A DNA stretch of 64,000 nucleotides, from assembly GCA_963725145.1 (NCBI GenBank), contig CAVRXL010000003.1, positions 186,001-250,000 of the forward strand, given 5' to 3'. Every line of letters starts with the position of its first letter. Position 1 is the first letter of the stretch. Below are positions 43,221 to 53,900 of the stretch, one piece after another. The notes beneath the pieces are model-generated. The model worked only from the letters and a program-made list of their open reading frames with translations, was not told the origin of the DNA and ran no database searches. The position numbers and the translations under genes are program-made. The DNA is from DATAEE01 sp963725145. Its GTDB lineage: Bacteria > Acidobacteriota > Vicinamibacteria > Vicinamibacterales > 2-12-FULL-66-21.

Positions 43221-46200
43221 GTGGCGCGCGATCCTCTCACGCTTTTTCATCCGGCGGTCGCGGATTGGTTCCGCGGATCGTTCGCGGGACCGACCGCGGC
43301 TCAGGCCCAGGCGTGGCCGGCCATCGCGCGCGGCGAATCGACGCTCGTCTTCGCGCCGACGGGAAGCGGAAAGACGCTCGCCGCGTTTCTCTGGTGCCTC
43401 AATCGGCTCATGTTTGACGCGGACCGCCCGGCCGGTGAGCGCGGCCTCGATCGCGCGCGCACACGCGTGGTCTACGTGTCGCCGCTCAAGGCGCTTGCGG
43501 TGGACGTCGAGCGGAACCTCCGCGTGCCCACGGCTGGCATCTCTCAGGCGGCGGAGGCAGGCGGCCACGCGTACCTGACGCCGGAGATCGCCATCAGGAC
43601 CGGCGATACCTCTCCGTCCGAGCGCGCGCGCCTCGCGCGCCAACCGGCGGACATCCTGATCACGACCCCCGAGTCGTTGTTCCTGATGCTCACGTCGAAT
43701 GCGCGCGAGACGCTGCGCGGCGTCGATACGGTCATCGTGGACGAGATCCACGCGCTCGTGCCGACCAAGCGGGGGTCGCACCTGGCGTTGTCGCTGGAGA
43801 GGTTGGAGGAATTGATTGGAGGGCCCGCCCTCCAACGCATCGGGCTCTCGGCGACGCAGCGTCCGCTCGACGAGGTGGCGAGGTTCCTGGGCGGATGCGA
43901 ACCGCGGCGGGCCGGTCTTCCTGGAGGGGCCGGTCTTAAGACCGGCCCCTCCAAACACGGTCTTAAGACCGGCCCCTCCAAAGATCTCAAGACCGGCCCC
44001 TCCAAACACATTCACGACGAGTTCGGAACCGGCCGGGAGGTGAAGCACCGGCCGGTGACGATCGTGGACACCGGCGAGCGGAAGCGGCTCGACCTGCGCG
44101 TCGACGTCCCCGTCGAGGACATGGCGCGGCTCGACGACGTCGCGCCGGCGACCGCGGGCCGGCGCGAAGCCACCGCGGTCGAGAGCCAGCCGTCAATCTG
44201 GACGGCGATTCACCCGCGGCTGCTCGAGCACGTGCGGGCGCACCGTTCGACGATCGTCTTCGTCAACAGCCGCCGCGTCGCGGAGCGGCTCGCCTCGGCG
44301 CTGAACGATCTCGCGGGCGAACCGATCGCCCGCGCGCACCACGGGTCGCTCGCGCGTCCGCAGCGGCTGGAGATCGAGGAGCAGCTCAAGGCGGGGCTGC
44401 TGCCGGCGCTCGTCGCCACGTCCTCTCTGGAGCTTGGCATCGACATGGGGGCGGTGGATCTCGTGATCCAGATCGAGGCGCCCCCCTCGGTCGCGAGCGG
44501 GATGCAGCGCATCGGCCGCGCGGGGCATCAGGTTGGCGAGGCGAGCCGCGGGATCATCTTTCCGAAGTACCGGGGCGATCTGATCGCCTGCGCCACGGTG
44601 ACGCGCGCGATGCGCGACGGCCGGATCGAGACGACGAGATACCCGCGCAACCCGCTCGACGTGCTGGCGCAGCAGGTCGTCGCGATGGTCGCGCTCGAAA
44701 ACTGGGACGCGGACGACCTGTTCGCCGTGATCCGGCGGGCCGCGCCGTTCGCGACGCTCGGCCGCGACGCGTTCGACGGCATCCTCGACATGCTGTCGGG
44801 ACGGTATCCGTCCGACGAGTTCGCGGAGCTGCGCCCGCGCATCACGTGGGATCGGATCCGCAACCGGCTCAGCGCCCGCGAAGGCGCCAAGCGGATCGCC
44901 GTGACCAACGCCGGCACCATCCCCGACCGCGGCCTGTACGGCGTGTTCCTCGCGGGGGCCGAACCGGGCGCCGCACGCGTCGGCGAGCTGGACGAAGAGA
45001 TGGTGTTCGAGAGCAAGGTCGGCGAGACGTTCCTGCTCGGCGCCTCTTCCTGGCGGATCGAGGAAATCACGCACGACCGCGTCCTGGTCTCGCCGGCGCC
45101 TGGCCAGCCGGGCAAGATGCCGTTCTGGCGGGGAGATGCGGCGGGCAGACCGCTCGAGCTCGGGCGGGCGATCGGCGCGCTCGTACGTTCGCTAACCGCC
45201 ATGTCGGTGCCGGCCGCCCTGGACCGCCTCAGGACGCATCACGATCTCGACCCCGGAGCGGCCGAGAACCTGCTCGGCTACCTGCGGGATCAGGCGGCCA
45301 CCGGCGGCGTCCCGGACGACCGCACGCTTGTCATCGAGCGATCGCGGGACGAGCTCGGCGAGTGGCGCATCTGCCTGCTGTCGCCGCTCGGCGGCCGCAT
45401 CCATGCTCCATGGTCGATGGCGGCGGGCCGCCGGATTCGACAGCGCACCGGCCTCGAGCTCGAATCGATGTGGACCGACGACGGGTTCGTGATGCGGTTT
45501 CCGGAGACCGACGAGCCGCCCGATCCGGCGCTGCTCGTGCCGGACCCGGCCGAAGTCGAAGAGCTGGTCCTGGGCGAGCTCGGGACGACGTCGCTCTTCG
45601 CGGCGAAGTTTCGAGAGGCGGCCGCGCGCGCCCTGCTCCTTCCCCGCCGCCGGCCGGGCGGGCGGACGCCGCTCTGGCAACAGCGGAAGCGAGCCGCCGA
45701 CCTCCTGGCGGTCGCGGCTCGCTTCGGGTCGTTTCCGATCCTGCTGGAAACCTACCGCGAGTGCCTGCGCGACGTCTTCGACATGCCGGCGCTCGTCGCG
45801 ACCCTGCAGCAGATTCGCGATCGCGAGATCCGGATCCTGACGATCGACCTCGAGCGCCCGTCGCCGTTCGCGTCGTCGCTGCTCTTCGGATACGTCGCGA
45901 ATTTTCTCTACGACGGCGACGCGCCGCTGGCCGAGCGCCGCGCGCAGGCGCTGTCGATCGATCAGGCGCAGCTTCGCCAACTGATCGGCGAGGCGGAGCT
46001 GCGCGAGCTGCTCGACGCCGACATCGTGGACGAGGTCGCGCTGCAGCGGCGCCAGCTCGCTCCGCGCTCGCGCGCCAGGAGCGCGGACGGCCTGCACGAC
46101 CTGCTGCTGCGGGTCGGCGACCTCACCCGCGACGAGATCGAGAGGCGTGTAGAAGGACTCGACCCGGCCCGGGCGATCGAGGCGCTCGTCCGCGATCGCC

Positions 46201-47855
46201 GAGCCGTCGAGATCACGATCGGCGGCGACGTGCGAATCATCCCGGTCGAATACGCAAGCCGCTACCGGGACGCGCTCGGCGTGGCGCTTCCCTCCGGCTT
46301 GCCGGAGTCGCTGCTCGCGCCGTCCCCGGATGCCGGGGTGGATCTCGCCCGGCGCTTTGCCCGCACCAATGGCCCGTTCACGACCGCCGATTTCTCCGCC
46401 CGCTACGGCCTCGACGTGCTCACGGCCGAGAGCCTGCTGAAGGACCTCCTCGGACGCGGCCAGCTCGTTCACGGGGAATTCCGGTCTGGAAGTACGGGGC
46501 CCGAGTGGTGCGATCCCGAAGTGCTCCAGACGATCCGTCGTCGATCGCTCGCGAAGCTGCGACGGCAGGCCGCTCCGGTCGATCCAGCGGCGCTCGGCCG
46601 GCTCGTCACGACATGGCAGGGCGTCGTCAGGCGGCGCCGCGGGCCGGATGCGCTGCTCGACGTCATCGAAACGCTGCAGGGAGCGTCGATCCCCGCATCG
46701 CTCCTCGAGCGCGAGGTTCTGCCCGCGCGCATCGAAGACTATCAACCGGGCGAGCTGGACATGCTCGCGTCGGCGGGTGAAGTCGCGTGGGTTGGCGTCG
46801 GTTCTCTCGGCGAGCGCGACGGCCGTGTCGCGCTGTATCTGACCGACGCGCTGCCAAGGCTGCTGCGGCCTCCGGTGAGCCGCGCGGAATCCGTGAAATC
46901 CGTGGCCAATCTGGGCGCGCGGGAGCAGGCGATCCTCGCGTGGCTGACGGATCACGGCGCGTCGTTCTTCGGCGCGATTCATGAGGCCGTCGGCGGCGGC
47001 TACCCGACCGAGACCGTGGACGCGCTGTGGACGCTCGTGTGGCGCGGACTCGTGACCAACGATACGTTCCATGCGTTGCGCGCGTATACGCGGCCTCCGG
47101 AGAAGCGCGCGCGCAAACCGTCGACCGGCGGCCGGGCTTTCCGGAGCCGGCGGATGGCGCCCGCCGCGGCCGAGGGTCGATGGTCGCTCGTGGCCGCGCG
47201 CGTTTCGCGACTGGTTTCGCCGACTGAATGGAGCGCGGCGGTCGCCGAGCAGCTCCTCGTCCGCTACGGCCTGGTCACGCGCGAGGTTGCCGGCGCCGAG
47301 GATCTGCCCGGCGGATTCTCCGCGGTGTACGAGGTCTTCCGCGCGCTCGAGGATCGCGGACGGATCCGGCGCGGTTACTTCGTTTCAGGCGTCGGCGCGA
47401 TGCAGTTCGCGCAGCCGGCGGCCGTCGAGATGCTGCGGTCGCTGGCCGCGGAACCGGACGAGCCCGAGGTCGTCACGCTCGCCGCGACCGATCCGGCGAA
47501 TCCGTACGGATCGCTCCTCCGCTGGCCCGAGCCGCAGCCGCAGACTGCGCAGCGGGGCGCCACCCGCACCGTGGGCGCGACCGTCGTCCTGATCGATGGC
47601 GCCCTCGCCACATGGATCGGACGCGGCGGCCGTCAACTGTTCGTCTGGCTGCCAGAGGATGAGCCCGCGCGATCGCGCGTCGGCCGCGCGCTCGCCGGGC
47701 GGCTCGCGGATCTCGCGCGGGATCCGATGTTCGGAGGGCTGCTCGTCGGCGAGCTGAACGGCGGCCCGGCGGCCAGCCACCCGCTCGGGGCTTTTCTCGT
47801 AGAGGCGGGCTTCGCCCCTTCAGCCCTTGGGTACCAAATGCTGAGGCGGGGATGA
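43221..47855 (+). CDS. lhr: Lhr-type large ATP-dependent helicase
   Basis: This 1544-residue superfamily 2 helicase is implicated in DNA repair in other bacteria. The length equals that of full-length E. coli Lhr. The core (about 1-860) has TAAQAQAWPAI, APTGSGKTLAAF near 45, TPESLFLML, VDEIHALV near 174, GLSATQRPL, SSLELGIDMGAVDLVIQ and QRIGRAGH. A long C-terminal region follows with winged-helix-type segments. About 36 residues at 229-264 (repeats of LKTGPSK) are inserted in frame by REP-like palindromes, and SVKSVANL near 1225 comes from an ATCCGTG word. GTG 43221 is chosen because it precedes the conserved DPLTLFHPAVADWF; longer starts run into the divergent gene. Confidence 0.93.
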   Translation: MARDPLTLFHPAVADWFRGSFAGPTAAQAQAWPAIARGESTLVFAPTGSGKTLAAFLWCLNRLMFDADRPAGERGLDRARTRVVYVSPLKALAVDVERNLRVPTAGISQAAEAGGHAYLTPEIAIRTGDTSPSERARLARQPADILITTPESLFLMLTSNARETLRGVDTVIVDEIHALVPTKRGSHLALSLERLEELIGGPALQRIGLSATQRPLDEVARFLGGCEPRRAGLPGGAGLKTGPSKHGLKTGPSKDLKTGPSKHIHDEFGTGREVKHRPVTIVDTGERKRLDLRVDVPVEDMARLDDVAPATAGRREATAVESQPSIWTAIHPRLLEHVRAHRSTIVFVNSRRVAERLASALNDLAGEPIARAHHGSLARPQRLEIEEQLKAGLLPALVATSSLELGIDMGAVDLVIQIEAPPSVASGMQRIGRAGHQVGEASRGIIFPKYRGDLIACATVTRAMRDGRIETTRYPRNPLDVLAQQVVAMVALENWDADDLFAVIRRAAPFATLGRDAFDGILDMLSGRYPSDEFAELRPRITWDRIRNRLSAREGAKRIAVTNAGTIPDRGLYGVFLAGAEPGAARVGELDEEMVFESKVGETFLLGASSWRIEEITHDRVLVSPAPGQPGKMPFWRGDAAGRPLELGRAIGALVRSLTAMSVPAALDRLRTHHDLDPGAAENLLGYLRDQAATGGVPDDRTLVIERSRDELGEWRICLLSPLGGRIHAPWSMAAGRRIRQRTGLELESMWTDDGFVMRFPETDEPPDPALLVPDPAEVEELVLGELGTTSLFAAKFREAAARALLLPRRRPGGRTPLWQQRKRAADLLAVAARFGSFPILLETYRECLRDVFDMPALVATLQQIRDREIRILTIDLERPSPFASSLLFGYVANFLYDGDAPLAERRAQALSIDQAQLRQLIGEAELRELLDADIVDEVALQRRQLAPRSRARSADGLHDLLLRVGDLTRDEIERRVEGLDPARAIEALVRDRRAVEITIGGDVRIIPVEYASRYRDALGVALPSGLPESLLAPSPDAGVDLARRFARTNGPFTTADFSARYGLDVLTAESLLKDLLGRGQLVHGEFRSGSTGPEWCDPEVLQTIRRRSLAKLRRQAAPVDPAALGRLVTTWQGVVRRRRGPDALLDVIETLQGASIPASLLEREVLPARIEDYQPGELDMLASAGEVAWVGVGSLGERDGRVALYLTDALPRLLRPPVSRAESVKSVANLGAREQAILAWLTDHGASFFGAIHEAVGGGYPTETVDALWTLVWRGLVTNDTFHALRAYTRPPEKRARKPSTGGRAFRSRRMAPAAAEGRWSLVAARVSRLVSPTEWSAAVAEQLLVRYGLVTREVAGAEDLPGGFSAVYEVFRALEDRGRIRRGYFVSGVGAMQFAQPAAVEMLRSLAAEPDEPEVVTLAATDPANPYGSLLRWPEPQPQTAQRGATRTVGATVVLIDGALATWIGRGGRQLFVWLPEDEPARSRVGRALAGRLADLARDPMFGGLLVGELNGGPAASHPLGAFLVEAGFAPSALGYQMLRRG
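43910..44009 (+). repeat. Multiple REP-like units inserted in frame in lhr
   Basis: GACCGGCCCCTCCAAA occurs three times in direct order. One copy is complete, with GGCCGGTCTTAAGACCGGCC able to form a hairpin. They encode GLKTGPSKHGLKTGPSKDLK and flanking residues between the SAT motif and the next core strand. The unit is shared with 19027-19048. Confidence 0.8.
46886..46906 (+). repeat. ATCCGTG words inside lhr
   Basis: Two AATCCGTG words, separated by 9 bases, are in frame in the lhr C-terminal region. They match the arrays around ftsH. Confidence 0.45.
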
Positions 47856-47940
47856 CTTTCCCGCGCTGACCACCTGATCTATAGGGCCCGCCTCACGGCA
47901 CGGCTGGTGCAAGGGGTCCAGCGGGGTGCGGGAGGGAGTC

Positions 47941-48639
47941 ATGCAGACACTCCGGCAGGGCGTGTTCACCGTCGCGGCGGGACTCATTCTCCTCTTCGGC
48001 CCGGCCCTGGCCACGTCCCAAGACGCACCGGATTCCATCGAGAATCAGTCGGTTGAGCAGTTCCTGACTCGGCGCGACGACCTGAGCAGCTACAGCGCCA
48101 CGCGCCGTATGGACGCGGAAAACCCCGGATCAGGGAAAAGCGGCTGGCTCGAAGCACGGACCGAGTTCGAACCTCAGGCCGGATTCCGCTATGAAATTCT
48201 CGCCGAAGGTGGCTCGGAAGCCATCAGATCCCGCGTGCTGCGTGCGGTCCTCGAGGGCGAACGAGAGATGGTCGCGCGTGGCGGGATCACGCGCTCAGCA
48301 ATAGCAGCCACCAACTACGGATTCCGGCTCGATGGTGTCGACTCCACCGGGCTCGTCAAGGTTCTACTGTCGCCGCGACGCAAGGAACCGACCCTCGTCA
48401 ACGGCGCGATGTTTCTCTCGCCTAACGGCGGCGAGCTCGTGCGGGTCGAGGGCAGGCTCGCGAAAAGCCCATCCTTCTGGGTTCAGCGAGTCGACGTGGT
48501 GCGCTCCTACCAAAGAATAGAAGGCGCCCTCCTACCGGTCGCGGTCGAGTCGGTCGCGCACGTCCGGTTCTTCGGAACCTCGACCCTTCGGATGACCTAC
48601 GAGTACTCCGAGGTCGATGGTCGACCGGTGCAGCGCTGA
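47941..48639 (+). CDS. Exported protein of unknown function
   Basis: This 232-residue protein has a signal peptide (about 1-30, ending in ALATSQ). The rest is mostly beta strands with charged loops (for example SSYSATRRMDAEN, GFRYEILAEGG and TLRMTYEYSEVDGRPV). The pattern loosely recalls LolA/outer-membrane-lipoprotein-sorting folds, but there is no diagnostic motif. ATG 47941 has GGGAGGGAG directly upstream and is preferred over an earlier frame start at 47926. It follows lhr by 85 bases and is probably a separate unit. Confidence 0.78.
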   Translation: MQTLRQGVFTVAAGLILLFGPALATSQDAPDSIENQSVEQFLTRRDDLSSYSATRRMDAENPGSGKSGWLEARTEFEPQAGFRYEILAEGGSEAIRSRVLRAVLEGEREMVARGGITRSAIAATNYGFRLDGVDSTGLVKVLLSPRRKEPTLVNGAMFLSPNGGELVRVEGRLAKSPSFWVQRVDVVRSYQRIEGALLPVAVESVAHVRFFGTSTLRMTYEYSEVDGRPVQR

Positions 48640-48729
48640 CGCCCTGGCTCCCAGCTCATCCAGAAACGGCGCGTAAGCTCTACCGCTTGACTGGATCGTC
48701 CCTCCGGCATAGCCTCCTCCTTTCGACGG

Positions 48730-49797
48730 ATGAACACGACGGCCGACCTGAGGGGGACTCCCTCGCACGCTTCGTCCGCCCTCCAAGTCGACTGGACAGC
48801 GCGGCTCGCCCCGTACCAGCAACCCGACTTGCGGCGCAGCCTGGTGCAGCTCTCGACGACGGTCGGAGCCTTCCTCCTTATGTGGGCGGCGATGGTCTTC
48901 AGCCTCGACTACGGCTACTGGCTGACGCTTCTGCTCGCCTTCCCCACGGCCTTGTGCCTGGTTCGGCTCTTCCTGATCCAGCACGACTGCGCGCATCGCG
49001 CGTTCTTCCGCTCGCCCGCGGCGAACGACCGCCTCGGATTCTCGCTCGGGCTCCTCACGCTGACGCCGCATCAGCACTGGCGCCGCACCCACGCCGTTCA
49101 CCATGCGACCTCGGGCAATCTGGACCGGCGGGGGCTGGGAGACATCGACACGCTGACGGTTCGTGAATACGCCGGGCTCACGCGGATGAAGAAGCTGACA
49201 TACCGGGTCTATCGCAACCCGATCGTGCTGTTCGGCATCGGGCCCTGGTTCCAGTTCGCCGTGATGCATCGCTTCTGCACGCCGGAGCTGCGGGCCTCCC
49301 GGCGCGAGCGCAGGAGCGTCTACGCGACAAACGCCGGCCTCGCCGCGATCCTGGCGGCAGCGGCCGCGCTGGTCGGCGTCGACCGCCTCTTCCTGGTGCA
49401 CGCACCGGTCGTCGCCCTGGCGTCCTCGATCGGCGTCTGGTTCTTCTACGTGCAGCATCAATTCGAGGAGACGTACTGGCACGGCGACGAGCGATGGGAC
49501 TACCTCGACGCCGGCCTCCGCGGCAGCTCTCATTACGCGCTGCCCCGGTTCCTGGAGAGACTCACATGCCGCATCGGCCTGCACCATGTTCACCATCTGA
49601 ACGCGCGCATCCCGAACTACCGCCTCCGGGAATGCCTGGACGCCCAGCCGATTCTCCAGCAGGCCACGCGCATCACGCTCATCCAGAGCCTGAAGTGCGC
49701 GTCGCTGAAGCTCTGGGACGAGGACGAGCAGCGGCTCGTCGCGTACCGGCACGCCCGCCGACCCGCGCCGAGCGGGCCGTCCGCGACCTCTTCCTGA
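48730..49797 (+). CDS. Membrane fatty acid desaturase (DesA-like)
   Basis: This 355-residue di-iron desaturase introduces a double bond into membrane acyl chains. The three histidine boxes are HDCAH, HAVHH and HHVHH. Helices lie before box 1 and between boxes 2 and 3, the usual topology. The last 34 codons overlap the proposed start of the cyclopropane synthase gene in another frame. Normal homologues end about where the overlap starts, so the tail RHARRPAPSGPSATSS may be an accidental extension. The two genes form a lipid-modifying pair: the desaturase makes the double bond that Cfa can methylate. Confidence 0.92.
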   Translation: MNTTADLRGTPSHASSALQVDWTARLAPYQQPDLRRSLVQLSTTVGAFLLMWAAMVFSLDYGYWLTLLLAFPTALCLVRLFLIQHDCAHRAFFRSPAANDRLGFSLGLLTLTPHQHWRRTHAVHHATSGNLDRRGLGDIDTLTVREYAGLTRMKKLTYRVYRNPIVLFGIGPWFQFAVMHRFCTPELRASRRERRSVYATNAGLAAILAAAAALVGVDRLFLVHAPVVALASSIGVWFFYVQHQFEETYWHGDERWDYLDAGLRGSSHYALPRFLERLTCRIGLHHVHHLNARIPNYRLRECLDAQPILQQATRITLIQSLKCASLKLWDEDEQRLVAYRHARRPAPSGPSATSS

Positions 49798-50879
49798 AAG
49801 CCGGCGTCACCATCGACGGCCCGAATGCCTGGGACCTCCAGGTCCACGACGACCGGTTTTACTCGCGGCTGCTCCGCGACGGCTCGCTCGGCTTTGGCGA
49901 GTCGTACATGGATGGCTGGTGGGACGCCGCCGCGCTGGACGTCTGCCTCGAGCGGCTGCTGCGCGCCGACATCGCGTCGGCGATCAGGTCGAGCTGGCGT
50001 TTCCTCGCGCTCGGTCTCCAGGCCAGGCTCTCGAACATGCAGAGCCTGAAGCGCGCATTCGGCGTCGCCGACGCGCATTACGGGATCGGCAACGATTTCT
50101 ATCGCGCCATGCTCGACCGCAGTACGATGGCGTATACGTGCGGCTACTGGAAGGACGCGACGACGCTCGAAGCGGCGCAGGAGGCGAAGGTGGACCTCAT
50201 CTGCCGGAAGGCCGGGCTCCGGCCGGGGATGAACGTCCTCGACCTGGGCTGCGGCTGGGGCAGCTTCGCCAGGTACGCCGCCGAGCGCTACGGCGTCCGC
50301 GTCGTCGGAGTCAGCAATTCGACAGAGATGGTGACGCTCGCCGCCGAGCGGTGCCGGGGGCTTCAGGTCGAGATCAAATTGCAGGACTACCGTCAGGCGA
50401 CCGGGACGTACGACGCGGTGGTGGCGATCGGGATCATGGAACACGTGGGCCCGAAGAATTACCGTTCGCTGATGGAGGTCGCGCACCGATCGCTGACAGC
50501 CGACGGAACCTTCGTGCTGCATACGATCGGCAACAACCGGAGCTTCGCCCACGCCGACCCCTGGGTCCACAAGTACATCTTCCCGGACGCGGTCGCGCCG
50601 TCGCTCGCGCAGATCGGTCGGTCGGTGGAAGGCCTCTTCGTCGTCGAGGACTTGCACAACTTCGGACCCTACTACGCGCCGACGCTCGTCGGGTGGTGGC
50701 GGAACTTCCACGAGGCCTGGCCGCGCTTCCGCGACGCGTATGGCGGCGACCGGTTCTACCGGATGTGGACGTACTATCTGCTCGGCTCCGCCGCGATCTC
50801 GCGGGCGCGAGACTCACAGCTCTACCAGATGGTCATGACCCGGACCGGTCGCGCACAGCCATCCTGCCGAATCAGCTGA
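49695..50879 (+). CDS. cfa: Cyclopropane-fatty-acyl-phospholipid synthase
   Basis: This SAM-dependent enzyme of about 394 residues adds a methylene bridge across a double bond of phospholipid acyl chains. Visible features are LGFGESYMDGWWDAAALD, HYGIGNDFYRAMLD, MAYTCGYWKDATTLEAAQ, the SAM loop VLDLGCGWGSFARY, GIMEHVGPKNYRS and NKYIFP-like HKYIFPDAV. N-terminal homology to E. coli Cfa begins around residue 22. GTG 49695 is the nearest upstream in-frame start and overlaps the desaturase gene by 103 bases; ATG 49641 is an alternative. No strong ribosome site is seen, so translational coupling is likely. Confidence 0.92.
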   Translation: MRVAEALGRGRAAARRVPARPPTRAERAVRDLFLKAGVTIDGPNAWDLQVHDDRFYSRLLRDGSLGFGESYMDGWWDAAALDVCLERLLRADIASAIRSSWRFLALGLQARLSNMQSLKRAFGVADAHYGIGNDFYRAMLDRSTMAYTCGYWKDATTLEAAQEAKVDLICRKAGLRPGMNVLDLGCGWGSFARYAAERYGVRVVGVSNSTEMVTLAAERCRGLQVEIKLQDYRQATGTYDAVVAIGIMEHVGPKNYRSLMEVAHRSLTADGTFVLHTIGNNRSFAHADPWVHKYIFPDAVAPSLAQIGRSVEGLFVVEDLHNFGPYYAPTLVGWWRNFHEAWPRFRDAYGGDRFYRMWTYYLLGSAAISRARDSQLYQMVMTRTGRAQPSCRIS

Positions 50880-50928
50880 CGGACGTTCGGGTTCAGGCCC
50901 GCGCAATCCGCGGGATCCGCGGCCACAG

Positions 50929-53900
50929 ATGATCGGGTACCAGATCCTCCATTACCGGATCGTCGACAAGCTCGGTCAGGGAGGCATGGGAGTCGTCTAC
51001 AAGGCCGAGGATACGAAGCTTCTCCGTCCGGTCGCGCTGAAGTTCCTCGCGCCGAAGCTCGCCCGCAACGCCGGCGCGCGGGCCCGGTTTCTCGCCGAGG
51101 CGCAGGCCGCGAGCGCGCTGAACCATCCGAACATCTGCACGATTCACGCGGTCGAAGAGGCCGCCGAGCTTCCCGTCGTGCTGCTCGAGCCGTCGCTGTC
51201 CGATGGGTCCCCCACGGGCACCGCGACCACGTCGTCGCCGTGGGACGCCGTCACGGGCACCCCGTGGTCGCCGGAGAGCTTTCGCGAGACGACCGACCCG
51301 GGCCAGCCGTCGCCGTTCATCGTCATGGAGTACGTGCGGGGCACGCTCCTGTCCGAGCGCATCGCCGCCGGTGTCGCGCCGCCATCGGAGTGTGTCGGCG
51401 TCGCGTCGCAGATCGCCGAAGGCCTGAGGCAGGCACACACGCAGGGCATCGTCCATCGCGATATCAAGCCGCCGAACATCATGACCACCGAGCCGGGCCT
51501 GGTGAAGATCATGGACTTCGGCATCGCACGCCGGCTCGATGCGATCCAGCCGACCTCCGCCGGCTCGACCATGGGAACGCTGGCGTACATGAGCCCGGAG
51601 CAGATCCGCGGCGACGCGGCCGATCATCGAACGGATATCTACTCGCTCGGCGTCGTGCTGTACGAGCTCGCCACGGGGCACAGGCCGTTCGAGAGCGGGG
51701 AACCGGGCTCAGTGCTCTACGCCATCACGCACAACGAGCCGCTCGCCCCTTCCGAAACCGGCGCGCCGATGCCCCGCCGGCTGGAGCAGATCATCCTCCG
51801 GTGCCTGCGGAAGTCGCCGGGAGAACGCTACGGCTCTGCCGCGGAGCTGCTGACGGATCTCCAGACGCTGAAGGCGGAGCTGGACGAGGCGGCGCGGACG
51901 GAGCGGCGACGGGCCGCGCGCACCGGGCCGGACGCGAGCGAGCGGGAGAGCGAGCGGCGCCACGCCACGATCATGTTCGGCGAGATCCGACAGCGCGCCG
52001 AATCGGATGGCGACGGCGCCGACGATTGGGGACAGGCGGCCGCCGAGCTGATGTCCGACGTGCCGGCCATCGCGGCCCGCTACGGCGGCACGGTCGATCG
52101 CATGATGGGAGGAACGTTCACCGTGCTCTTCGGCCTGCCGAGCGGCGTCGAGAACACGGCGCGGCAGGCGCTGAACGCGGCGATCGCCATCCGCAACGCG
52201 GTGCGCGCCGCCAACGGGGCGCGTCCGCCGGAAGAGCGGCTCGCCGTGCACCTCGGCGTCAATACGGGCACCGTGGTCGCCGGCGCGGTCGGCGCCGGGA
52301 CAGACCGGCAGTATTCCGTCCTCGGTGACACGGTAGTCGTCGCGTCGAAGCTGAAGGATCACGCGCCGGACGGCCGCATCTACGTCGGCCCTCAGACGAT
52401 GCGGCAGACCCGGCAGGAATTCAGCCTCGCCGCCCTGCCGCCGCTCCAAATCAAAGGGCGCAAGGAACCGCTCTCCGCGTACGACGTCGTCTCTCAGGAA
52501 ATCGTCGACGCGCCGGCGATCGCGGCCGATGCGCTCGGCGCGCAGATGGTCGGCCGCGAAGCGGACCTGGCGGTGCTCGAGGAGCACCTCCTCAAGCTGC
52601 TGGCGGGCAGAGGGTCGATCGTGACAATCGCGGGAGAGCCGGGCATCGGCAAGTCGCGGCTCGTGGCGGAGCTTCTCTCGCGGCGCGCCGAAGGCATCGC
52701 CCGGGAGGGGGCCGCCGGCAAACTCACCGTGCTCGTCGGGCGCGCGCTGTCTACCGGCGCGAATCTCGGCTACCACCCGATCATCGAGATGCTCCGGGGG
52801 TGGGCGGGCATTCGCGACGACGACAGCAAGACGGACGCGTCCGCGAAGCTCGAGGCCGCGATCGGCCACGTCGACCGCGCCGCGCTGCTCGACGACTACC
52901 CTTTCATCGCGACGATGATGGGGCTCGAGCTTTCCGGCGCGTACGCGCTGCGCGTGCGTGGGGTCGGGGGAGACGCGCTCGGCCGCCTCATCCTCCGAAG
53001 CCTGCGCGATCTCCTCGAACGCGCCGCGGCTACCAGGCCGATCGTCATGGTCCTCGAGGACCTGCACTGGGCGGACCGGTCGTCAATTGAGCTGCTCGAG
53101 GGGCTGTTCCGGTCGGCCGAGCGCCATCGAATGCTCTTCGTCGGAACGTTCAGGTCCGACTACCCCGCGACGAGCGACCGGTTGCTCGAGACGATGCGCA
53201 GCCGGTACGGCGCGTTCTACACCGAGCTGAAGCTCAAGCCGCTGGACGGCGGACAGGCGAAGACGCTCATCGATCAGCTGCTGCGCGGCCTTCCGCAGGG
53301 CGCGCAGGATCGGATTCTGACCCGCGCCGGCGGCAACCCCCTCTTCATCGAGCAGATCGTGCGGTCGCTCGTCGACGCCGGAGCGATCGAGGTCGTGGAC
53401 GGAACCCCTCGGGTCACGCCTCGCATGGCGGATGTCGTCATCCCCGAGACGATCCAGGAGCTGCTGATCGCCCGCCTCGATCTGCTCGACGAGCGAACGC
53501 GGTCGATCGCAAAGGTTGCCTCAGTCGTCGGCCGGAGCTTCCTGCACCGGGTGCTGGCGACGGTGGCATGTGGCCCGAGCCTGCCTCCGGAATCATTGGA
53601 CGAGAGCCTCGATCGACTGATCGGCATGCAGCTCGTGCGGCGCGGCGAGCGCATGGGAGAGATCGAGTACTCCTTCAACCATGCGCTGACCCAGGAGTCG
53701 ATTTACGACTGCATCGTCCCGAAAGCGCGCAAGGATCTGCACCTGCAGGTCGCGGCAGCCGTGGAAGCGCTCTTCGCGGGGCGCACGGACGATTCCGATG
53801 CCGAGTTCGCCGGAATGCTGGCGCTCCACTACCTGCGCGGCGAGAACCTCGCCAAGGCCGAGGAGTATCTCGTGCGGGCCGGCGCCGCGGCGATCCGCAC

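Noticed and set aside
45192..47072. 626-codon minus-strand open frame inside lhr
   Set aside because: Antisense shadow of the conserved helicase gene.
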